This document shows positions 1 through 5,977 of a stretch of DNA of 8,822 nucleotides, piece after piece. The stretch lies in contig JASEHK010000047.1 of the NCBI GenBank assembly GCA_030018875.1, positions 1-8,822 of the forward strand. The letters are read 5' to 3'. Under the pieces are notes generated by a model. The model had not been told where the DNA came from. It searched no databases and saw nothing but the letters and a program-made list of their open reading frames with translations. How positions within the stretch are numbered: the stretch's first letter is position 1; each line of letters starts with the position of its first letter. The translations under genes were made by a program, and so were the position numbers. The stretch is from Endomicrobiia bacterium. Its GTDB lineage: Bacteria > Elusimicrobiota > Endomicrobiia > PHAN01.

Positions 1-4
1 CGGA

Positions 5-63
5 GCAACTACAATTCTTTCTTTTGTCATAGAACATATTGCGTTTGTATTAAATGTAGTTGC
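5..63. repeat. 9-bp inverted repeat with 41-nt spacer
   Basis: GCAACTACA at 5-13 is the exact reverse complement of TGTAGTTGC at 55-63. The AT-rich spacer between them contains the possible divergent ATG at 30-28. The arms could be a hairpin, the ends of a small element or a binding site. The sequence alone does not decide. Confidence 0.5.
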
Positions 64-71
64 CAGTAGCC

Positions 72-88
72 GCATCGCCTTGCGATGC
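72..88. repeat. Perfect short hairpin (7-bp stem, 3-nt loop)
   Basis: GCATCGC (72-78), loop CTT, GCGATGC (82-88). It is a strong GC-rich stem-loop without a following T-run, so it does not look like an intrinsic terminator for a + strand transcript. It may be a REP-like element or part of a degenerate mobile element. Confidence 0.6.
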
Positions 89-127
89 CTTGATACACCT
101 CAAAGGACATAATTTCCCAGTTCATTC

Positions 128-143
128 GCCGACCAAGGTCGGC
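128..143. repeat. Perfect 7-bp-arm palindrome upstream of the kinase-like gene
   Basis: GCCGACC (128-134), AA, GGTCGGC (137-143). With only two unpaired bases it is a better DNA palindrome (dimer-type operator) than an RNA hairpin. It lies immediately upstream of a TACAAT box at 147-152, so a repressor bound here would block the putative promoter of the first gene. A terminator role is less likely because A-rich rather than T-rich sequence follows. Confidence 0.5.
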
Positions 144-146
144 AAA

Positions 147-152
147 TACAAT
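147..152 (+). promoter_or_regulatory. Possible -10 box for the three-gene signalling unit
   Basis: TACAAT at 147-152 matches the sigma-70 -10 consensus at five of six positions and lies 26 nt before the ATG at 179. A -35 hexamer at normal spacing is poor (TTCGCC at 125-130). A TTGACA at 168-173 is too close to the start codon to serve this gene. The call is weak. Confidence 0.3.
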
Positions 153-178
153 CCAATCGTTATTTAATTGACAAAACC

Positions 179-1378
179 ATGCTCAAAGACGAACTGGAAA
201 AATTAAAGAAAGAGTGGGCATCCAAGATAATGCTTTCGCCCGGCGGTGAGTCCGCGTCCGAACTTTTCTTGAGGCGCGTGGACATAATCGAGGCTATGTC
301 CGCCGAAGAAACATCCAAACTTAAAAAACAGAACGCCGCTCTGCGCGAAGAAAATGAAATCATAAGGGGCCTCATCGGCGCCGGCGATGTCGAGACCAAG
401 GTCAAGATGCTTTCTCTTGTCGAGGAAACTCGTTTTTTGAGAGACGGCATAACCGACATTAAAAAAGAAGCCGACTCCCGCGCGGAGGCTCTCGAAGCCT
501 TCGGCGTCGAGACGGAAACCATGAAGCGCGACGCCCTTATCGTCGAGGACGTCCACAAAAAAGAGCTTGAGCGTTTGCGCGAAATTATCGCCGCCGCCGA
601 GAAAAATCTCTCTGACATCGTCTCGAAATGGAAAAAGAAATTCGACGCCGCGTCCGGCGAACTTCGCTCTCAGAGAGCGTCGTATCAGAGCCGACTTGAG
701 TCGGCGTCCGTTGAGCTGTGGGGCTTTTCGCGGGTCGTTCTCGACGGATGGGTCATGCACGTGCGCGACACACTCGGCGCGGTTTTCGGGGCGACGGATT
801 ATCTTTCCGCGTGTCTCGGGCAGAAGTTCGTTTCCGCGCGCAAACTTAGAATAGAGATAGACCCGGACATCAAACTCATTAAAGAACATACCGCCCGGAC
901 CGTCGAGACGTTCAACAAAATGGCCGAGTTTTTCTCCGTAAAGCCCGAACTCAAAAAAACCGACGTCAACGCTATTTTCAGACGATTGAAGGAGCGCTAC
1001 TCCCGTCTTTTCGCTTTGAGCGTGAAGTGGCCCCAGGAAAAAGAATATCCGTCGCTGGTCTGTGACGAAACTCTCCTCGCCGATGCGTTGGGCGAGTTTA
1101 TCGCCAATTCCGTGGACGCCCTGGGCGGCGAAAACGCCCGCTCGGGTTCCATCGAAGTTGCGCTTTTGTGCGACGATATTTTTTTCGCCTTCGAGGTCGG
1201 AGACTCGGGCGCCGGAGTGCCGCGGGAAAACGAGGAAAAACTCTTTACACCCTTATTCACCACGAAGCCCGGCAGGGACGGCCTCGGTCTCGTCCGCGCC
1301 AAGAGAAACATACTCTTTCACGGCGGAGAAATACTTTATTCGTCGGGAAAGTTTCGGTTCAAAATAAGCCATGAGTGA
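179..1378 (+). CDS. Coiled-coil histidine-kinase-like ATPase, phosphoacceptor His displaced
   Basis: Soluble protein of 399 residues without signal peptide or membrane helix. Residues 1-180 are charged and heptad-rich, predicted to be a long coiled coil. Residues 181-280 resemble a dimerisation/phosphoacceptor helical pair, and 290-399 are a GHKL (HATPase_c) domain. The N-box (EFIANSVDAL, 306-315, with N310), G1 (D342-S-G-A-G346), F-box (LFTPLFTTKP, 355-364) and G2 (GRDGLGL, 365-371) are all present, so ATP binding is expected. The H-box-like stretch MHVRDTLGAVFG (193-204) aligns with the usual HEIRNPLxAIxG, but Met193 sits at the phosphoacceptor position and His194 is one residue late. The spacing from there to N310 (117 residues) is normal for a kinase. 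No SD is visible before this ATG. The gene overlaps the next by 8 bp, so the two are probably translated together. It is either a divergent kinase or an ATP-binding pseudokinase for the neighbouring receiver protein. Confidence 0.82.
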   Translation: MLKDELEKLKKEWASKIMLSPGGESASELFLRRVDIIEAMSAEETSKLKKQNAALREENEIIRGLIGAGDVETKVKMLSLVEETRFLRDGITDIKKEADSRAEALEAFGVETETMKRDALIVEDVHKKELERLREIIAAAEKNLSDIVSKWKKKFDAASGELRSQRASYQSRLESASVELWGFSRVVLDGWVMHVRDTLGAVFGATDYLSACLGQKFVSARKLRIEIDPDIKLIKEHTARTVETFNKMAEFFSVKPELKKTDVNAIFRRLKERYSRLFALSVKWPQEKEYPSLVCDETLLADALGEFIANSVDALGGENARSGSIEVALLCDDIFFAFEVGDSGAGVPRENEEKLFTPLFTTKPGRDGLGLVRAKRNILFHGGEILYSSGKFRFKISHE

Positions 1379-2528
1379 TAAAATATTAGTCGCCGTCACA
1401 GATCCGTCGGACCGAGCCGCCATAACAGCGGCCCTGAAAAACTCGAGCTACGGGGTATTCGACATAGGGGAAATGGTCTCGGCCGCCGACGCTTTTTCGA
1501 AGGTGAATCCGTCGGTAATCGTCGCGGACACGGAGTTCACTGACTGGTTTTTGGCGCAGTTCTCCGTGTCGGCGCCAAGAGAACTACCCGTTATATGCTA
1601 TCTTAAAGACCATAACGCGCGTCTCGCTTACGATTACCTCAAAAAAGGAGCATTCGACTGCATCACCGCCCCGCTTCGACCGATAGAGATAGTTGATATC
1701 ATCAATAAATCCCTGAGCAAAGATGTGCTGTCTTTCGACAAGGCCGCCAGGCAGAACATATTCGATTATCTCGCCGCCCTTCCGACGGTAAAAAAGATTT
1801 ATCTGGGCGCGGGGACAGCAGCATTTCTGGGCGTTTTCTGGCTGGCTGTTTATCTTACCGTCCGTCCGAGCGTAAAAAGCGAAATAGAGATACCGAACCG
1901 CAACATAACCGGATTAGTCGCCGGAGCCAGGACGGTTTTCGTAAGCGATTGGTTCACGCAATCGGTTTACAGATACGCCCGCGCGCGCGGCGAATTGCTC
2001 GATGTTTATTATTTTTCGGATTTCGGCCCGCTCGGCCTCGCCACCGACGGAGTTTCTGTTTATTCCGTCGGCACGGACTCTAAAATCCGCAGGCACGTCA
2101 TAAACGAAGCCGCCAGGCGCCTTGAGACAGCCGAGGAATACGCGGCGCCGGGGCTTATGTCCGGCGGCGGCATTTTCGTCGAAAATGATTTCGTCTGGGC
2201 CGGCGACCCTCAGACGAAGAAATTGTTCCTGTACGAAATAGTCAGAGCCGCGCCGCCCGCCGCGGGCGGATTAAGAAAAATAGGCGAGTATTCCACCGGA
2301 GGGATATCTCCCGTGTCGGTATGGAAGAAAGGCGACAGGATATATCTGGCCGACGGCGCCACAGGCTCGGTTTTTTCAGGTCGCATTCTCGACGATAAAT
2401 TTATACCGCAAAAAGAAAATACGCCGCCGCCCGGCGCCAAAATCGCGGCGTTCGCGGCCGAGGGCTCGAAATTCCTGGCTGTGTTCTCGGGCGACAAGAC
2501 ATTCCTTCGCCGCGCCTCTTTCAAATAA
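1371..2528 (+). CDS. Degenerate receiver domain, one membrane helix, beta-propeller-like domain
   Basis: Protein of 385 residues. Residues 3-120 follow the CheY-like fold. Asp53 (VIVADTEF) is at the phosphoacceptor position and D11 keeps one of the beta-1 acids, but T10 replaces the other. L78 replaces the switch Thr/Ser, and A100 (DCITAPLRP) replaces the invariant Lys. Residues 143-163 form one hydrophobic helix preceded by Lys-Lys, which suggests the receiver is cytoplasmic and the C-terminus outside. Residues 180-385 contain about five spaced segments of the type GLVAGARTVFVSDW (181-194), GLATDGVSVYSVGTD (222-236), SGGGIFVENDFVWAGD (264-279), DRIYLADGATGSVF (322-335) and GSKFLAVFSGDKTFL (365-379). 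These resemble NHL/WD-like propeller blades. The start overlaps the kinase-like gene by 8 bp without its own SD, which implies translational coupling. The domain order (receiver, membrane helix, propeller) is unusual, and normal phosphotransfer is doubtful. Confidence 0.8.
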   Translation: MSDKILVAVTDPSDRAAITAALKNSSYGVFDIGEMVSAADAFSKVNPSVIVADTEFTDWFLAQFSVSAPRELPVICYLKDHNARLAYDYLKKGAFDCITAPLRPIEIVDIINKSLSKDVLSFDKAARQNIFDYLAALPTVKKIYLGAGTAAFLGVFWLAVYLTVRPSVKSEIEIPNRNITGLVAGARTVFVSDWFTQSVYRYARARGELLDVYYFSDFGPLGLATDGVSVYSVGTDSKIRRHVINEAARRLETAEEYAAPGLMSGGGIFVENDFVWAGDPQTKKLFLYEIVRAAPPAAGGLRKIGEYSTGGISPVSVWKKGDRIYLADGATGSVFSGRILDDKFIPQKENTPPPGAKIAAFAAEGSKFLAVFSGDKTFLRRASFK

Positions 2529-2529
2529 A

Positions 2530-3612
2530 ATGAAATTTAACGTTTACGTGCTCTATCCTTTCGACCTGGGCCTCGAACTTGATTTTAAGGGCCGCGCCGC
2601 CGACGAGTTCTTTAAGTCAATGTCGTCCAAAAAAATATCGCTGCCGGTTTCGGCCGGCGATTCCCCCGCGCGCATTTCTCCGGTCATCGAATCCACCACG
2701 AATGTTTACAAGTTCGGAGTCGGCGTGACTCAGATAAAGCTTTTGGTCGAATGCGAAATGAAGGAACTCGCCGAATTGTCTTTTTCCGTGGAGAATGTAA
2801 GGATAGGCAAGACGAGGCTCGACGAATACGCGCGTTCCGTGGCCGAGGGCGTTACGCGGCGCGCTCAAAAACTCGCGGCGCACAGCTACGAACTCAGGCT
2901 GCCCGACGCCGAGATATTTCCGATATTTACCGCCGACGACCCTCTTGCCGACGACGCGGCGCGGTTTATCGAGCGCAACAAGAAAGTCATTTTCGGCATA
3001 CTTTCCGGCGAGCGCGATTACGAGCGTCTCTCCGAATACGTTTTGGAGCAGGAAAAACTCGTTAACTACGGCTATTATGAAAACGAAATCATTCTCATAA
3101 AACGGTTCGGGGCTTTCGTTGCTTCTTCCGACGCCGCCGCCGTGGCCGACATGATAAAACTTGCGCTGGCGCAATACTGGTCTCTCAAGTCCTACAATTA
3201 TATAATGGACAAGGAACTCGACACGGCTCAGACGCTTCTGGGCGCGATGCCGCCGTATTACAAGTTTTGGAAAATGCCCTCCGCCTATCACAGATTTTCC
3301 GTCGAGGCCATAGATTTCGACAAGGACAAAATCTCGATAGTGGATTCCCTGTACAACGTTATGATAAACATTCCCAGGGTCGAGGCCGACTGGCATCTCG
3401 GGACCATCCATAAAAACGTCAACAAAGTATTCGACATTGACGGACTTTACAAAACTGTCGGCACCAAAATAGAGCGCATAGAAGAGTCCTACAACTCCGC
3501 CCGCGATTATATGTCCACGAATTTTTTTATTCTGCTCGACATAATATTTTTTCTGTCGCTGGCGTGGTCGGTTTTCGACACGGTGTTGCTTTTTACGATA
3601 GCCAGAAAGTAG
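2530..3612 (+). CDS. Uncharacterised C-terminally membrane-anchored protein (possibly DUF155/RMND1-like)
   Basis: Protein of 360 residues that I do not recognise with confidence. It has no N-terminal signal peptide. Residues 1-330 are mixed alpha/beta to helical. Residues 331-357 (starting NFFILLDIIFFLSLAW) are one strong hydrophobic helix followed by only ARK, giving a tail-anchored layout with the bulk probably cytoplasmic. The section ENEIILIKRFGAF (184-196), the helix around ALAQYWSLKSYNYIMDKEL (212-230), a downstream helical pair and the final membrane helix loosely match the plan of DUF155/RMND1 (yeast Rmd1/Sif2) proteins. This comes from memory of family layout, not from a search. The ATG lies one base after the preceding stop, so expression is probably coupled to the receiver-propeller gene and the two proteins may work at the same membrane. 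The stop codon lies inside a purine-rich tract. Confidence 0.75.
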   Translation: MKFNVYVLYPFDLGLELDFKGRAADEFFKSMSSKKISLPVSAGDSPARISPVIESTTNVYKFGVGVTQIKLLVECEMKELAELSFSVENVRIGKTRLDEYARSVAEGVTRRAQKLAAHSYELRLPDAEIFPIFTADDPLADDAARFIERNKKVIFGILSGERDYERLSEYVLEQEKLVNYGYYENEIILIKRFGAFVASSDAAAVADMIKLALAQYWSLKSYNYIMDKELDTAQTLLGAMPPYYKFWKMPSAYHRFSVEAIDFDKDKISIVDSLYNVMINIPRVEADWHLGTIHKNVNKVFDIDGLYKTVGTKIERIEESYNSARDYMSTNFFILLDIIFFLSLAWSVFDTVLLFTIARK

Positions 3613-3639
3613 GTAGAGAGGTAGAGGAGGGGGAAGAGG
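3605..3639 (+). repeat. Purine-rich tract with tandem AGGTAGAG, spanning a stop codon
   Basis: An almost uninterrupted purine stretch starts inside the last codons of the membrane-anchored gene and runs into the gap before proB. It contains two tandem copies of AGGTAGAG (3611-3618 and 3619-3626). The heptamer AAAGTAG at its left end (3606-3612) recurs at 4771-4777, again at a gene's stop codon and again followed by purines. Confidence 0.5.
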
Positions 3640-3671
3640 CAATTCTTGAACAATCAAGCGCGGAGATTAAA

Positions 3672-4772
3672 GTGAGTGCAAAAAAATACGTCGTAAAGAT
3701 AGGTTCGAACCTTCTCGTTGACGAAAAAAGAAAGGTCAATACGGGTATCATCGAGTGGCTGGCCCGCGAGATATCTTCCGTCGGAAAACACCAAATCTCC
3801 TGCGTCGTAGTCACTTCCGGCGCCATAGGCGTGGGACGGATCGCGCGAGGCGTTTCGTCGTCCAAGTTGAATATGAGGGACAAACAGGCTCTCGCCGCCG
3901 TCGGACAGCCCGAACTGATGTCCTATTACCGCGATGTCTTTGCGCGCGAACAGCTCGATGTCGCCCAGGTGCTTCTTACCAACGAGGACTTCGCTTCGCG
4001 CTCGCGCTTTATGAACATTCGCAATACGCTTCTGACACTGCTTGATTACGGCGTGGTGTCCGTGATAAACGAGAACGACACCGTCGCCACGGACGAGATA
4101 AAGTTCGGCGACAACGACACGCTTTCCGCGCATGTCGCCTCTTCACTGGGAGCGGACACTCTTGTTATGCTCACCGACGTCGAAGGCCTTTACCGCGGAG
4201 AGTTCCTGACCGAAAACCTCGTCGGAACCGTTACGAAAATTACACCGGAAATAGAAAAACTCGCCGGCGATAAATCCGGTTCGAAATACGGAACCGGCGG
4301 GATGGCCTCCAAAATAAAGGCCGCCAGGATAGCCGTTACGGCGGGCGTGCGTACGGTTCTGGCTAAGCCGTCCGACGGGCTTTTCCTGAAAATAAAAAAC
4401 GGCGACGCCGGCGGAACGCTCTTTTTGCCGTCCCCTCGTCTCGACTCGAAAAAATGCTGGCTTGCTTTCGGCGCCAAAATCAAAGGCACTGTTTTTGTGG
4501 ACAAGGGCGCGGCATCAGCCGTCCTGTCGGGCAAGAGCCTTCTGGCCGCCGGCGTTCGAAATTCGGAGGGGACATTCAGATACGGCGACGCGGTGAAGAT
4601 ATGCGAAACCCCTTCGGGGGCCGATGTTGCCCGCGGACTTGTCAATTTTTCGTCGGAACAACTCGCCAGGATACAGGGCAAACACTCCCGCGAAATTCCC
4701 GCCATTCTTTCGGATGCGACCGGTTCCGAGGTGGTTCACCGCGACAACCTTGTTATAATACAGGCACGATAA
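3672..4772 (+). CDS. proB: Glutamate 5-kinase with C-terminal PUA domain
   Basis: Phosphorylates L-glutamate with ATP to gamma-glutamyl phosphate, the first step of proline synthesis, in the cytoplasm. I chose the GTG start at 3672, which follows GGAG (3662-3665) by 6 nt. It gives 366 residues, the usual length of two-domain ProB, and places VVKIGSNLL (7-15) at the expected N-terminus. The frame is open upstream, but that stretch is encoded by a purine tract and by the previous gene. The amino-acid-kinase domain covers about 4-240: VVTSGAIGVGR (46-56), RDKQALAAVGQPELM (69-83), VINENDTVATDEIKFGDND (131-149), LTDVEGLY (167-174) and KYGTGGMASKIKAA (205-218). The PUA domain covers about 260-355 (DSKKCWLAFGAKIKG at its start). 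All key motifs are intact. The partner gene proA is not adjacent. Upstream lies the unrelated signalling unit, 59 nt away. Confidence 0.97.
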   Translation: MSAKKYVVKIGSNLLVDEKRKVNTGIIEWLAREISSVGKHQISCVVVTSGAIGVGRIARGVSSSKLNMRDKQALAAVGQPELMSYYRDVFAREQLDVAQVLLTNEDFASRSRFMNIRNTLLTLLDYGVVSVINENDTVATDEIKFGDNDTLSAHVASSLGADTLVMLTDVEGLYRGEFLTENLVGTVTKITPEIEKLAGDKSGSKYGTGGMASKIKAARIAVTAGVRTVLAKPSDGLFLKIKNGDAGGTLFLPSPRLDSKKCWLAFGAKIKGTVFVDKGAASAVLSGKSLLAAGVRNSEGTFRYGDAVKICETPSGADVARGLVNFSSEQLARIQGKHSREIPAILSDATGSEVVHRDNLVIIQAR

Positions 4773-4784
4773 AGTAGAAGGGAG

Positions 4785-4860
4785 CGGGGAGAAGGGAGAA
4801 GAGAAAAAATCAAGCATCTTTTCCAAAGTGGGGTATAATTTTTTCCATCTCCCGTCCCCG
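4785..4860. repeat. Imperfect inverted repeat in the proB-ychF gap
   Basis: Three blocks pair in register: CGGGGA (4785-4790) with TCCCCG (4855-4860), GGGAGA (4794-4799) with TCTCCC (4848-4853), and AAAAAA (4804-4809) with TTTTTT (4839-4844). Together they give an 18-bp discontinuous stem around a loop of about 29 nt. The -10-like TATAAT (4834-4839) lies in the loop and touches the right arm. It could be a small non-autonomous repeat or a regulatory stem-loop. It lacks the compact stem and trailing T-run of a standard terminator on the + strand. Confidence 0.5.
4834..4839 (+). promoter_or_regulatory. Perfect -10 box (TATAAT) upstream of ychF
   Basis: TATAAT in the context GGGGTATAATTTT. No good -35 is seen at 16-18 bp spacing (CAAGCA at 4811-4816 is poor). 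If used, the ychF mRNA leader would be about 65-70 nt. It overlaps the inverted repeat 4785-4860, so folding or protein binding there could control it. Confidence 0.45.
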
Positions 4861-4913
4861 TCTTTATATAAATAGAGAAACCTTATTAGGCAGTTTTCGT
4901 AGCCGCGATTTTT

Positions 4914-5963
4914 ATGGAAATAGGAATCATAGGCCTTCCCAATGTGGGAAAGACCTCTCTTTTTAATCTCCTGACCCTTGACGCCGCGCAGACGGGCAAC
5001 TTTCCTTTTACGACGATAGAACCCAACGTGGGCGTGGCTGCCGTTTCCGGCGACGAGCGACTGGCTCGTCTGGGCGAGATATACCGCCCGGAAAAACTCC
5101 TTCCCGCGACGGTGCGATTTGTGGACGTGGCGGGCCTCGTAAAAAACGCTCACAAAGGCGAGGGCCTCGGCAACACTTTTCTTTCGCACATAAGACCGCT
5201 TGACGCCGTAGCGCACGTTTTGAGGGAGTTCGACTCGAAGGATGTCGCGCCCTCGGGCGGTTCCGACGACGAGCGCGCGACGGTTGAGACCGAACTTCTG
5301 CTGGCCGACATGGACTATGCCGAGCGCGCCCGACGGAAAATCGTCACGGCGGCAAGAATAGGCGACAAGACATCGGCTGAAAGCGCGGCTTTTTTAGACG
5401 CGCTCATCGCCCGTCTCAGAAAAGGCGAAGCCGTGGACGGGGCCGCGCTTCCCGGCGCTCACCCGTCGGCGCATTATCGCGCCCGCGATTTTTTGACGGG
5501 AAAGCCTCGTTTTTTCGTCATCAATTCCACTGCCCCTTTCAGATTCCCGCCGTCCTCGGCGGACGGCGCTGTGCGCATAGACGTAAAACTCGAGACCGAG
5601 GCCTTGGAGATTCCTCCCGCGGAAAGGGCGAAGTTTCTTTCTGAATACGGGATAGAGCGGCCGGCGGCCGAGCGGGTTGTCGCCGAAGCCGCGCGAATGT
5701 TGGATCTGATAACATTCTATACCGTCGTCGGAAAAGAGGTCAGGGCGCGTCACATAAAAAAAGGTTCGAGGGCTCTTGACGCCGCCGCCGGAATACACAC
5801 CGACATGGCCAAGGGATTTATCAAAGCCGAGGTGTTGTCTTGCGGGCAACTTTTTTCGGCGGGGAGCGAAAAAGACGCCCGCGCCCGCGGATTTCTGCGC
5901 GCCGAGGGCAGGGAATACACCGTCGAGGACGGCGATATTATAAAGATACATTTTCGGGTTTAG
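4914..5963 (+). CDS. ychF: Ribosome-associated P-loop NTPase YchF (Obg family, OLA1 homologue)
   Basis: Cytoplasmic ATPase/GTPase of the Obg-HflX superfamily that associates with ribosomes and has been linked to stress responses. The 349 residues compare with about 363 in typical members. The Walker A/G1 is GLPNVGKTS (7-15), the switch I region is NFPFTTIEPN (29-38), and G3 is DVAGLVKNAHKGEGLGN (71-87), with the hydrophobic residue where other GTPases have the catalytic Gln, as is usual in this family. A helical domain follows (about 120-195). The TGS-type C-terminus covers about 268-349, including AAGIHTDMAKGFIKAEV (291-307) and EGREYTVEDGDIIKIHF (331-347). The nucleotide-base motifs are atypical: N204-STA replaces the family's NxxE, and DVK (223-225) stands where SAK is expected. 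The start matches the family N-terminus, but no SD precedes it. A TATAAT lies 74 nt upstream. Confidence 0.96.
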   Translation: MEIGIIGLPNVGKTSLFNLLTLDAAQTGNFPFTTIEPNVGVAAVSGDERLARLGEIYRPEKLLPATVRFVDVAGLVKNAHKGEGLGNTFLSHIRPLDAVAHVLREFDSKDVAPSGGSDDERATVETELLLADMDYAERARRKIVTAARIGDKTSAESAAFLDALIARLRKGEAVDGAALPGAHPSAHYRARDFLTGKPRFFVINSTAPFRFPPSSADGAVRIDVKLETEALEIPPAERAKFLSEYGIERPAAERVVAEAARMLDLITFYTVVGKEVRARHIKKGSRALDAAAGIHTDMAKGFIKAEVLSCGQLFSAGSEKDARARGFLRAEGREYTVEDGDIIKIHFRV

Positions 5964-5977
5964 AATATAGTCGAAAG

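Larger units (their letters stand above)
1..178. other. Upstream region with no assignable complete gene
   Basis: No complete gene can be supported here. Two edge-running open frames exist. On the + strand, the frame starting at base 2 stays open to a TAA at 110-112 (about 36 residues, beginning GATTILSFVIEH) and could be the tail of an upstream gene. On the - strand, an ATG at 30-28 opens a frame that runs off the window (MTKERIVVAP) and could be the start of a divergent gene. Neither has an SD sequence or a recognisable family, and they cannot both be assumed real. The region also holds three inverted repeats, listed separately, which is more typical of intergenic or mobile-element-derived DNA. 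Confidence 0.4.

Noticed and set aside
203..889. Long open frame on the minus strand opposite the kinase-like gene
   Set aside because: No recognisable protein, and it lies wholly inside a gene with clear GHKL motifs on the + strand; high-GC codon bias often leaves such antisense frames open.
2617..3657. 346-residue minus-strand open frame
   Set aside because: Its composition is odd (rich in H, R, F, V) with no family motif; it shadows the coupled + strand gene in the codon-position mirror frame.
3645..3658. Small hairpin CTTGA-ACAA-TCAAG before proB
   Set aside because: Only a 5-bp AT-rich stem without a T-run; expected by chance.
3564..3671. Upstream extension of proB to an earlier start
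   Set aside because: The added residues are encoded by the previous gene's end and a purine tract, do not resemble ProB, and the GTG at 3672 has an SD and gives the family length.
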